The position numbers and the translations under genes were made by a program. The notes below the pieces were generated by a model. It did not search any database. It was given only the letters and a program-made list of their open reading frames with translations, and had not been told where the DNA came from. Below are positions 12,183 through 23,199 of a stretch of DNA of 64,000 nucleotides, piece after piece (within the stretch, counting starts at the first letter, position 1; each line of letters starts with the position of its first letter). Source of the DNA: Brassica napus (taxonomy: Eukaryota; Streptophyta; Magnoliopsida; Brassicales; Brassicaceae); contig NC_063452.1 of assembly GCF_020379485.1 (NCBI RefSeq), positions 12,689,065-12,753,064 of the forward strand. Reading direction: 5' to 3'.

Positions 12183-12634
12183 TATAAGAAACCTCAATAT
12201 CACACACAAGATGAAGAAAATAAAGTTTTAATCTTTATTCATTTCACCATCGGAGGCTGTTCTCTTACAAAGGTTGCATATTTATACAAAGAAGAGAAAG
12301 CAAGTGAAAGCCCTAAGCTAAGACAGATGGCTTTATCCGGTATCAGCGTCTCCATCAATGGCTGAGAATGCATTGGACAGCTTTACACAAAACGCTCTAT
12401 CCGTACTGGTCTTGAGCTGTGTTTTGTCGTCAAGCTTCTTTTGGGAAAGACTAACTCTTTGTGACCGTTGATCACTTGAGTCTGAGCTGTCACACTTCGA
12501 TTGGAGAACAGCACAAGGTATATCTTCTTCATACATCTTAGCTTTTCCCTTTTCTTCTCGAGTAAGTCTTGTTTTGGCGGGAGTTTGAGATGATGTTTGA
12601 ACTTGAGCTTTTTGTAGAGCTAAGTTCACTAATA
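12183..12634 (-). repeat. Copia-B 3' LTR
   Basis: 452-bp direct repeat next to the polypurine tract at 12635-12643. A TATAAATA-like box lies on the minus strand near 12275-12285. Confidence 0.92.
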
Positions 12635-15600
12635 TCCCCCCTCAAACTTGGTGTAGGTGGAACATCAATACCCAGTTTGAAACGAAGAGATTGGAAAGCA
12701 GCAGTAGGAAGAAACTTGGTAAATATGTCAGCAATTTGCTAATGAGCCGGAATTTGCTTGACCACCAAGGCTTTCAGTGCAACTCTCTCCCTAACGAAAT
12801 GATAATCAAGCGCAAAATGCTTTGATCTCTTCTGATAGGGTGGATTAGCTGTGAGATGAACAGACGAAAGATTGTCTCCATGGAGCTCTGGTGTATCAGG
12901 GAGTGGAACACCAAGTTCTCGAAGAAGAATGCATAGCCATGTTATCTCACAAGCTGTTTCAGAGAGAGAACGATACTCAGCTTCAGTAGAGCTTCTTGAG
13001 ATAGTAGGTTGTTTTTGAGAGGACCAGGAGATTAGATTGCTGCCAAGAAATGTGCAGTATCCTCCAGTTGATCGTTTAGTAGTTGAGCAACCTCCCCAGT
13101 CACTGTCGCTATAAGTGCGAAGCATGAAGTATGTATCTTTGATGATGCTTATGCCCATTGAAGTAGTACCTTTAACATACCGGAAGATCCGTTTCAGCAA
13201 GTTGATGTCTTAAACCATAGGAGAATGCATCTTCTGGCAAACATAGTTTACAGCGAACTGAATGTCAGGTCTAGTGAGAGTCAGATACTGCAACTTGCCT
13301 GCGAGAGTGCGAAAGAGCTTCGGATTGGAGAACTTCATATCATTCTCAATGATGAGATTCAGTTGCAGAGGCAAAGGTGTGGCTACTGGCTTGCAATCGG
13401 CCATAGATGCAACGGCTAGAATGTCTTCAGCATAGTTCTGTTGGCTCAAGAACAATCCATCTTTGTGGTGTTTGACTTGAATGCCAAGAAAGTAGTGCAT
13501 AGGGCCGAGATCAGTCATACGGAACTGAGAGTCAAGATCAGCTAGAAGTCTCTCAAGAACCGAAGAGCTATTGCCAGTGATAAGCATATCATCGACATAA
13601 AGAAGGAGCATAATCACATCCTTGCCTTTTGAGTAGATGAAGAGAGAAGGATCCTTGATACTACAGATAAATCCAAACTGAAGAAGGTACGAGCTGAATT
13701 TGTCGAACCATGCTCGAGGCGATTGCTTGAGACCGTATAAGGATTTGTGGAGCAGACAAACGTGATCAGGCTTGCTCTTGTCAACAAAACCAGCTGGCTG
13801 ACACATGTAGACAGTCTCAGCAAGATCACCGTGGAGAAAGGCATTTTTGACATCCATTTGTTTGATGTTCCATCTCATGACTGTAGCAATGTCAAGCACT
13901 GACCGTACTGTTGCTGAGCGCACCACAGGACTATAATTCTCGAGATAGTCGACGCCTCCAGCTTGTATGTTGCCTCTGGCAACAACTCTAGCTCTATGCT
14001 TCTTGAATGTACCGTCAGCATTGAGCTTGTTTCTATAAACCCAAAGGCAACCTAGGACATTCATACTCGGATTATGAGGTACTAGAGATGAAGTTTTAGT
14101 TGCTTGACAGTTATCAAATTCTTCTGTCATTGCATTGTTCCACCCCGGATGATGAAGAGCTTCTGAGACAGTCTTGGGAGTTGGAAACACAGCTTTCTGA
14201 GTAAGAAGCGCATAACGAGGATTGGGCTTCACTATACCAGCTTTAGATCGTGTAATCATGGGTTGAAGAGGAGGATCTGACTGAGCCTGAGATAGTTTTG
14301 GCCAATTTTGTGAAGAAGCAACGTTTGTTGCTTATAGAAACAGGATCAGAGCCTGACGGACACCCAGTACGATGCTCTATACAAGACGTAGTACTAACAG
14401 ACTGCTTTGGATTTGAAGTAGGAACTTGTTGCGGAGACCTCAAAGGTAGAGGAGGAAAGTCTTCAGGGGAGAAGATACTGGAGCTGGTAGATCCAATAGA
14501 AGAAGCTACAGGAGATGAAACATTGATGATACTGATTGGTTCCAAATTAGACCTGATAGGCTTCTGAACTTCAGGTGGCTTTGTCTGTCGTTGAACAAAG
14601 CTGTCTTGCCAAGCTTTCAAGAGTGTAGACTTGGTAGCTGAATGAAGATGAGAGTAGCTGTTGGCAAAAGGGAACGAAGTCTCATCAAAGATAACGTGAC
14701 GAGTAATATAAACTCTGCCTGTAGTGGGAAGCAAGCAACGGTAACCCTTAAACTTCTCATTATAGCCCAAGAAAAGGCATTTGAGAGATCTTGGATCCAG
14801 CTTATAAGAAGTGTAGTCACGAAGCATAGGAAAGCAAGCACAACCAAAAACTCTAAGTGATCTGTAATTTGGTCGCCTGTTATGAAGAAGCTCAAAGGGA
14901 CTTTTGGAGTCAGCTAGAGCAGTGTGAGGCAACAAGTTACTAAGAAAATTGGCTGTGAAGAAGGCTTCTACCCAATATTTTTGTGGAATCTTCCCATGAA
15001 ACATAAGAGCAAGACCGATCTCTGTTATCTGACGGTACTTACGTTCGGCCAATCCGTTTTGTTGGGGAGTGTGAGGAAAAGAGAGGTGTTGCTGAATTCC
15101 ATGAAGTTCTAGGTGATTCAGAAACTTATGACTGATGAATTCACCTCCACCATCACACTGAAAGGTACATATTTTCTCTTGACAAATATTTTGAGCTAGA
15201 GCTTGAAACTTTAAGAAGATTTCATAAAAGTCTGATTTGTTTCTTAAAGGATAGAACCAAGAGTATCTAGTGTAGTGATCAATGAATACTACATAGAAAC
15301 GAAAACCTTGGATAGAAGAAACGGGAGAAGGGCCCCATAAATCACAGTGAATCCTTTCCAAAGGTCTAGTAGCTACAAAACTAAAATAAAAAAAAGGTAA
15401 TCTAGAGCTCTTTCCAAGATGGCAAGCTTCACAGATAGTCTTGGAGCTTTTACTGATGAAGATTGCCTTATTTGCAGAGAGCTGTTGCAGAACAAGCGGA
15501 TTAGGATGGCCAAGTCTCTGGTGCCACACTTCATCACTCGCACTGATCTGTCTGTTGGAGTAGAAGACCTGAGGAGGTGAAGATCGCAAAGAGTAGAGAC

Positions 15601-16904
15601 CACTAGTGTGAGGCCCTTGAAGAAGAAGCCGCTTTGTTGCCTTATCATAGATACGCACATTATCACAATCAAAATCAACAGAGCAGGGATAGTCTGATGT
15701 AATCTTAGAGACTGAAAGAAGAGACTTAGCGATCTTTGGACATACTAAGACATCAGAGACAGGAATCGTACCTGACGTGGATTCCAAGCTAGTGGAGCCA
15801 GTGTGCGTGATAGGGAGGTACTCTCCATTACCTACCATAACAGAGTCAGACCCAGTGTAGACCTGAGACTGATGGAGGTGATGAGGAGAGTTAGTAACAT
15901 GAGACGATGCTCCAGAATCTGGAAACCACTCATGGCCATTGTTGGTAAGGTCAGTTATGCGGAGAGAAGTGAGTGCAGCAGGGAGATCATCTAACTGATA
16001 ACTGTTGTCGAAGCGATGCTAACAGCGTAGAGCGTTGTGGCCTGGTTTACCGCAGATCTGACAAGTTGGTCTGTTGTCTGAGTCTGAAGCAACTGATGAA
16101 CCCGAAGGAGAGCTAACATGTTGATGAAAACCTCTACCATGAGTTGAGTAAGAGCCTCGGCCTTGGCCTCTTCCTCTGGAGCAAAATTTCTGACCACGGC
16201 CACGCTGAGTGTAGAACGCTAGATGCAGAGACATCAGACTGACTGTTGTAGCTCTGTAGTCTGTCATCAAAGCTTGTTAACCGAGAAATGACGTCTTCAA
16301 AGGTTGGGGTGGGGATCGTGTCCATTGAGCTCTCTATGATAGTTTTGATAGGTTCATAGTCTCGACCAAGACCATGAAGAGCAGCAAAGACTTTCATGCG
16401 TTCGGGAACTGGACTACCAATAGACGAGAGTTGAGAGCAAACGAACTTAATCTCTTGAAGATACTCGGCCATAGGCTTGGTGAGCTTGAGAATTGTCTGG
16501 AGCTTCCTTTGGAGTTCGAACAACCGAGAAGATGTGGAGCGGTTGTAGTAGCAAGCTAGAGAGATCCAGACCTCATGAGACGTTTGACAATCGACGACAA
16601 GATTGAGGATATCTTCAGAGAAGGAGCCTAAAAGCCAAGACTTTACCACTTGATCCGTTTGAAACCATTTGGTAGAGTCAGGGTTTGGCGTTTGAGTAGC
16701 AGAGCCGTCGATGCCAGTGACGGTGAGAGTAGCAGCGGGTTGAGAAGATTGACCAGTGACATAACCGAGAAGACCTTGACCATTGAGAAAGGCTTCAAAC
16801 TGTGATTTCCACAGGATGTAGTTCTTCTCTGTCAAAGTGACAGTGACACTGTTTGTGATGCGAAGAGAAGGAGGATGATAGACCTCTAGATGTTGAGCTT
16901 CCAT
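12635..16904 (-). pseudogene. Copia-B gag-pol polyprotein, multiply disrupted
   Basis: The ATG at 16904 abuts the primer site. Gag (MEAQHLEVYHPP) runs to a frameshift near 16200. The zinc knuckle CQICGKPGHNALRC is followed by an in-frame stop near 16020. Then come protease (FPDSGASSHV), GAG-pre-integrase (VWHQRLGHPN) and integrase (HCDLWGP, QCDGGGEF, NGLAERKYR) to about 14243. A frameshift near 14250 precedes RT (QMDVKNAFLHGDL, YVDD). A stop near 13208 comes before RNase H (STEAEYRSLSE), and another near 12740 precedes the C-terminal QIADIFTK. With three stops and two frameshifts it cannot encode an active polyprotein. Confidence 0.92.
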
Positions 16905-16917
16905 GGCTCTGATACCA
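16905..16917 (-). other. Copia-B primer-binding site (tRNA-iMet type)
   Basis: Reads TGGTATCAGAGCC on the minus strand, directly against the 5' LTR on one side and the gag ATG on the other, leaving no leader between primer site and start codon. Confidence 0.88.
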
Positions 16918-17369
16918 TATAAGAAACCTCAATATCACACACAAGATGAAGAAGATAAAGTTTCAATCTTTATTCATTTCAGCATCAGAGGCTGTTCTCT
17001 TACAAAGGTTGCATATTTATACAAAGAAGAAAAAGCAAGTGAAAGCCCTAAGCTAAGACAGATGGCTTCATCCGGTATCAGCTTCTCCATCAAGGGCTGA
17101 GAATGCATCGGACAGCTTTACACAAAACGCTCTATCCGTACTGGTCTTGAGCTGTGTTTTGTCGTCAAGCTTCTTTTGGGAAAGACTAACTCTTTGTGAC
17201 CGTTGATCACTTGAGTCTGAGCTGTCACACTTCAATTGGAGAACAGCACAAGGTATGTCTTCTTCATACGTCTTAGCTTTTCCCTTTTCTTCTTCGAGTA
17301 AGTCTTGTTATGGCGGGAGTTTGAGTTGATGTTTGAACTTGAGCTTTTGTAGAGCTAAGTTCACTAATA
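16918..17369 (-). repeat. Copia-B 5' LTR
   Basis: Direct partner of 12183-12634, about 3% divergent by hand count. Confidence 0.92.
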
Positions 17370-17374
17370 AAATT

Positions 17375-20197
17375 GAGTGCCACTTTTGTAGAGTGAAAAC
17401 AGTTGGGTACTCTTTAGAGTGACTGGCAATTGTTCGCAATTAGGGTTATGAGTTCAGTAGAAACAGTGTCTGGCAATGATTGGAGTTTCTCGCAGCTGGT
17501 AAGAAAAATATGTCTTAGGTTGAAAGGCATGAAACTTTGGGTAAAGGTTCTTAATCGTAAGCACCCCACCATATTGACTGTTTCAATAGACATCAAGTTC
17601 AACCCCTCTGGAATTACTTCTAGGTTTATGCAGAACATCATCATCAGTTCCTGTAGTTTATGAAGATTTGAAATAGAGGATGGAATCTCTACCAAACTCA
17701 TGCAGCCGCTCAGATCCAATAACTCGAGGTTCGTGGCATTTGAAAGATCTGGAACCTCTTTCAAATCCCATGACCCTGACAAATTCATCTTCTTGAGATT
17801 TGCAAGCGGCTGAAAGATGAAGAATTTATACAGCAGATAAGTGAAGGAACTTGACAAGACAAGAGTGTAATTTTGGATTTTTCAACACATAAGACTAACC
17901 TGGGTTCCTTCCCAAAGCTTTTCGAGCTGGCTATGCTGCATATCGAGTTCCACAAGATATTCAGGGTGAAACGTAGAAGGGAGACACTTGCTTGGGTATG
18001 GCTTCCAATGTAGAAACCTCAGTCCATGTGGAAACTCCATCTCCTCTGGTATGTGCACTTCAACATCTCTATCAATTCTGCTTTTGTAAACTCTGAGGAA
18101 TCGGAGATTACACATTCTTCTAAAGGTTTTCTTGCTTATAGACACTTTGCTGATTTCAGTTATATCAAAAGATATACCCATCACAGTACCAGTACCCTAG
18201 AAATTTTCCCAAGTATTTGTTAGCACAATATGTCAGATAGCTTAACAAGGAAATATAGTATCTGCAAAATAGTACTCTCTCCTTTTCATTTTAATTGTCG
18301 TTCTACGTTTATGCACACAGATTAAGAAAACATATGATTTTATATATTTCCAAAATAAAAATGCAATTACTTATACACGTAACCATATTTCAACTAATAG
18401 AAAAATAAAATAGAGAATCTTATTAATAAATTTTGCATTGAAACTCTAAAACGACACTTATTTTGAGACAAATTTTTTTCCCTACAACAACAACTAAATC
18501 GAAACGAAATGAGTATAAGTTTCTGTTTAAGAAGTAAATTAATGAAGATCTTACTGTGCTAGATTGAAGGACATCACAAATCTCATAAGGGTCAATTAAG
18601 ATGTGTCGTTTCCAAGGCTCTTGTCTTTTAATTTCTTGTGTACCCACTTGTTGTAGTAACTTGTGCATCTGTATATCCCCATTGGTAGATATACATATGA
18701 GAGATTTATCAACTAGGGTTTTCAACCCGTCTCTTTCATCTAAGTCAGCAAGCATGGCACTCAAATGGTCACACTTTGTATAGTTGAAGAAGACTGTAAT
18801 GTATAGAAAGAGAGCTTGATCTTTCTCATGTAAACCATCATACCCGATCTTAAGTATTCTCTCGATATCTCGATCAAGACTAGTTTCTAGTCTATGCAGT
18901 ACAACTTCCCACTCGTCCTCCTTCTTCTTACGCAAAGATGAACCCACAACGCAGAGACCCAAGGGAAGATTACTGCAAAGCTCTGCTGCTCGTTCCGCAA
19001 GCCTCCCAAAACCATTAGGTGGAGAAATTTGTTTGAAAGCAGATAGACAAAAGATCCCAAGAGCTTCTTCACTAGATGGAAAAGCCACATTGTATACATT
19101 GTTGATACCATGTTGCTGCAAAAGCTCTCGATCTTCCGTTGTCACAATAATCCTACTTCCATGACCGAACCAAGAAATATCTCTAGCCAAGTGCATCTAA
19201 CTGCTCAAGATGATCCACGTCATCAAGAATGATGAGAACCTTTTGGTTGCCTAGCCTTTCGTATATTACATTTAAGTGACTTATCTTCATTCTTTTTTGG
19301 TTCAAAATTTTCTTAAGTAGTTGTTCTTGTAAACGCAGCTTCAAGCCATGCTCATCACAATCAGTTCTCCTATAACTCCCCTTAACATTTCCCATAAAAT
19401 ATCTAAGCGGAAAAGAAAAAGAGAGTTGATTGAATAAAGCTCTCGCAATGGTAGTCTTACCAATGCCTGCCGGACCAGAGATTCCAACAATCATCGCTTC
19501 ATTGTTTTCTAAATGTAACAAAGACTTCATTTTTTCCAAATGATCTTCAAGTCCCACCATGCCATCAAAATCCCTTGACAATGACGCATTTAGTTTGTTC
19601 GAAACATCGGTGGCAATTTTCTCAATCATATCCGCTTCGTTTACCCTAAAAATGAGATGAAAAAAATCATTATATCCATCATGTCTATATGGCTAAGTGT
19701 AAACTTTAAGCCGAGTTTTGTAGCATAACAGCTAACCAGTTCAAGGAGTGTTCTCCTTCTATGTTGGCGACATGCGTCAGGGCTTTAGTCAAACTCTGTA
19801 TCTCCGTCTCCGTTTTCCTTTGGCAAGTTTTCTTGAAAACCTTCCCAAATCCTCCGATTTGCTTCCTCACATCAGATGGGTTCACTTTGTAGAAAACTGT
19901 CATCACTATCTGTCCGGTTTCCTTGCAATCCAAAATCTCCTCCAGCTCGTTCAAGCACCAACTCGAAGAAGCATAGTTCTGGGAGAGCACCACAATCGAG
20001 ATTCTTGATTCTTGTATTGCCCGAGTGAGCTCGGGTTTAATGGTCTGACTTCTCTCGATCTCTTGATCATTGAACGTTATGATTCCATTGCGTTCAAACT
20101 GTTTGCGTAAGTGACTGAGATATGAACTGCGGACGTCAGGCCCGTGGAAGCTTAAGAATACGTTATATCTCCAGCTACGCGAAGATGAAAGAGCCAT
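17375..20197 (-). pseudogene. TNL-B 5' portion: TIR, NBS and LRR exons
   Basis: Minus-strand TNL converging on TNL-A. Start ATG 20197 ([12 protein letters not shown]). Exons inferred from splice sites: 19737-20197 ([24 protein letters not shown]), 18555-19645 (NBS), 17900-18196 (first LRR exon), 17809 downward (LRRs; DLSNATNLELLDLSGC). NBS motifs: P-loop GPAGIGKTT at about 19451-19476, VLIILDDV, GSRIIVTT, NLPLGLCVVG and MHKLLQQVG. One extra base at about 19187 shifts frame after kinase-2, and an in-frame stop follows ANNCQSL near 17413. The exon continues past the stop to the Copia-B target site at 17370-17374 and resumes at 12182. At least two lesions precede the transposon insertion, so it is a pseudogene as read. 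Confidence 0.92.
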
Positions 20198-20277
20198 GAG
20201 AGACTAGAGAGATGAGAGTAAAGAAAGGTTGAAGAAAATGAGTACACAATACAAAACGAGGGTAGAAATTTCAAAAG

Positions 20278-20548
20278 TGTTATAAATCATATTGTGGATG
20301 TCCATAACCGGCCCGGTTCATAACCGGCCCAATGCTAGAGAGAGAAAGAGTCGACCGTGAGGAGAGAGAGAGAATCGGCATCTTTCCTTTTCTTTATTAG
20401 ATTATGATTTGTACTCTTTCCATATTTGTATTCCCTTTCTTTAGTCTTTCCATTATTCTATGACGGTGTAATTCCCTATATATATAAAGGGTTCCTTATG
20501 TTTATAAATAATACAGAAACATAAATTTCATTCTCTAGTTTCACAACA
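20278..20548 (+). repeat. Copia-C 5' LTR
   Basis: A TATATATATAAAGG box at about 20476-20490 is a plausible Pol II promoter. The sequence after the LTR (CGTTATCAGCACG, 20549-20561) is the expected primer-site position but is not the common TGGTATCAGAGC. Confidence 0.9.
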
Positions 20549-22034
20549 CGTTATCAGCACGATAGAATCTAAATCCCTAAGCTAAAACAAACCGCCTAAA
20601 ATCCTAACCCTAATCGGCGAACATCCTTACCGGCGAACCATCCTAATCCCGATCGCGAAACCTTACATCTCGATCCTTGTTTGCAATTCATTCCCGATCA
20701 GCTTCAGCTCAAGGCGTTCCTGATCCTAGCTCAGACGATCTCGGCTTGTTCAACCTCAGCTCGCAAACAAGACGATTTCAGACAGCTCGCGGACAGCTCG
20801 CGTTCCCGATCTCAGCAATCAGACAGCTCACGACAACATCAGCTCGCGTTCCGATCAGTTTCAGCTCGCGGTTCATCTCTTTGGTGGTCCATTCAACCCT
20901 ACTTGAGGTTAAGGTAATTCGAAACTTTAAAGAGAACCCATAATCGAATTTGATTGTTAGATAAGAATCGAAACCATAAAAACTACAAACCCTAATAGTA
21001 TGATCTAATGTTGAAATCAAAACAATAGGGTAATAGATCAAAACCCCAATGAGTAAATCGAAGCTCATAATAATAAGTTTGATACCACAATCCCTAATCG
21101 AGATTGATTGTTTGATCAATTAAAATCGAAACCTTAATGGTTTTGAATCTCAAAACCCCAATGATCTAAGATCAAAATCGAAACCCTAATATCCATGATC
21201 CTAGCCGCATACATGCTTATTGCATGAATGCATGAAATCGATTTTATTTAAAACCCTAATACTAAAACACATTCGATTTTATAAACCCTAATTCGAAATC
21301 AAATTGATTGATTGAATGAATTAAAATCGAAACCCTAATCTAATGCTTTGAATCGAAATTGATTGTTTGAATGACTGTATGTTTGGATATAGTATGCTAG
21401 CCTTGATTAATTAAAACCGTATTGAATTTGATCACATAGAAATCGACTGCTAGGATTGATAATCTCATTCTTGAATTTGGTTGTTTGAATTGATAAAACC
21501 GATTGAATGATTTTCAAATTGAACTCGTATTGATTGTTTGATCGAAATCCTAATGTCTTGAAATTAAAATCGAATACTATCTTGTTTGATTGATTAAAAC
21601 TGAATGCTTGAATTGAAATAGAAATCGCTTGCTAGGTTAAATGATTTATGCATTCTCGTCATGATAATGATCTGCTAGTATTGATAGTTTTCATACATTC
21701 TCGAATGAACCCTAATTGTTGCATTGCTCGACTGTTGAATTGCAATTACACATTGAACTCTTAGAAAACCGTTTGCTAAGATTGAAAACGAATAACTATT
21801 GTATTGATTGCATTAAAACTGTTTGCTAAGATTGTAGCCGTGCGGCTTGTTTGCATCATGCATGCATAATAGTACAAACTGATTGCATATAGAATCTGAA
21901 TGCTAAGATTGAACATGTATGCATCATATAAGAATGACCTATTTGCATCATACCTAGAATCCGGATTGCTTGAGCATACTGATTGCATTCGCTTGAACAC
22001 TTTTAAATCTAAATTATGAAACATATGATTTCAG
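20549..22034 (+). other. Copia-C long 5' leader with AACCCTAAT-type motifs
   Basis: About 1.5 kb without a coding frame between the 5' LTR and gag. It has many degenerate copies of AAACCCTAAT and TTGATTGTTTGAAT, giving it a low-complexity repetitive texture. The first 300 bp are richer in C and AGCTCGC-type repeats. I see no gene here. Confidence 0.7.
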
Positions 22035-23042
22035 ATGTCGAAAATCAACAACTTGGATTTTGCTGCCCTAAATCTCTCTGGAGATAATTACTTGCAATAG
22101 GCACTTGATGCTAAGATCATCCTAAAATCCAAGGGACTCGGTGAATGTATCGCCGAGGGCAATAATGCAAGTGAGAAAGATAGATACAGTGTGATATTAA
22201 TTATACGCTATCATCTTATTGAGAGTCTCAAATATCAGTATTTGACTACTGAGAATCCTCTAGGCCATTGGACAGAGTTGAAAACGAGATATGATCACCA
22301 GAGAACGGTGTTATTACCAAAGGCTATGTATGATTGGAGGAATCTCAGAATCCAGGACTTCAAGTCCGTGGACGAGTATAAATCGGCCCTGTTTAAAATA
22401 GTTTCAAAATTGAAACTGTGTGGTGAGGATATAACGGATAAGGATATGCTTGAGAAAACTTTTTCCACCTTCTACACAAGCAATGTGTTGTTAAAACAAC
22501 AGTACCATGCGAAGGGCTTCACAACTTATGCTAATCTGATCTCTTGCCTCTTGCTCGCTGAGCAGAACAATGAACTGTTGATGAGAAACAGTGAATTGAG
22601 ACCTCTTGGAACAAACCCATTACCTGAGGCACGTGCGACCGTAGAGGCTAAGAAAGAGTCAAACCATGTCCAGAGTGATAGCCAACACAACCGTGGTCGT
22701 GGAAAATGGCATGGACGTGGTGGTCGAGACCGAACCTCGTTTGGTCGAGGCCAAGGCAACTCATATGGCTGTGGCTCCTATGGAGGCTGTGGACATGGCC
22801 GAGGCCGTCATACATCTTTCAAGCCACAAAACTCGACCAAATCCGTGTGCCATAGATGTGGTATGGATAATCATTGGGCTAAGACATGTAGGACTCCCAA
22901 ACATCTTGTTGACCTCTACCAAGAGAGTTTGAAAGGAAAGAATCCTAAAACTCATATGACTTATCAAGATGGTGAAGATGATTTCAATCATGAACGAGAC
23001 GATCTTATGGATTATGAAACTTCAGATTGTTTAAAAGAATGA
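22035..23042 (+). pseudogene. Copia-C gag
   Basis: ATG 22035 (MSKINNLDFAAL), with an in-frame TAG at 22098-22100 after 21 codons; the frame is then open to 23042. It encodes a UBN2-type gag (HWTELKTRYDHQ), an Arg/Gly-rich stretch (GRGKWHGRGGRD) and a zinc knuckle CHRCGMDNHWAKTC, followed by an acidic tail. Gag forms the virus-like particle and binds the RNA. The early stop makes it non-functional as read. Confidence 0.88.
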
Positions 23043-23199
23043 AGTTGAATTCGACATCTATGTTTTGTGTTCTTTGCTTTGTGTTTTCCATGTTTTGATT
23101 GCTTTGAACTTATTTTATTAATGAATGAAAGTATTTATATGAAGTCTCTAAAGTATCATTCCGGGTATAGCCAGTCTCATAGAGGGCTACGGCCAGGCT

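Larger units (their letters stand above)
12183..17369 (-). mobile_element. Copia-B: full-length Ty1/Copia retrotransposon in the TNL-B last exon
   Basis: LTRs 12183-12634 and 16918-17369 (452 bp each) flank a minus-strand gag-pol. The 5-bp target duplication AAATT is perfect at 12178-12182 and 17370-17374. By hand count the LTRs differ at 14 substitutions and 2 single-base indels. A polypurine tract (12635-12643) and primer site (16905-16917) fix the orientation. The LTR ends read TATAAG and CTAATA on the plus strand instead of TG...CA. Insertion split the exon encoding the TNL-B post-LRR domain. Confidence 0.95.

Noticed and set aside
11580..12209. A 209-codon minus frame taken as one gene
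   Set aside because: Its first residues come from the Copia-B LTR and its last from the Copia-A LTR. Only 11621-12182 is TNL-B coding sequence.
20600..22030. Interstitial telomere from AACCCTAAT motifs
   Set aside because: Motifs are irregular and interrupted and lie inside a retrotransposon leader.
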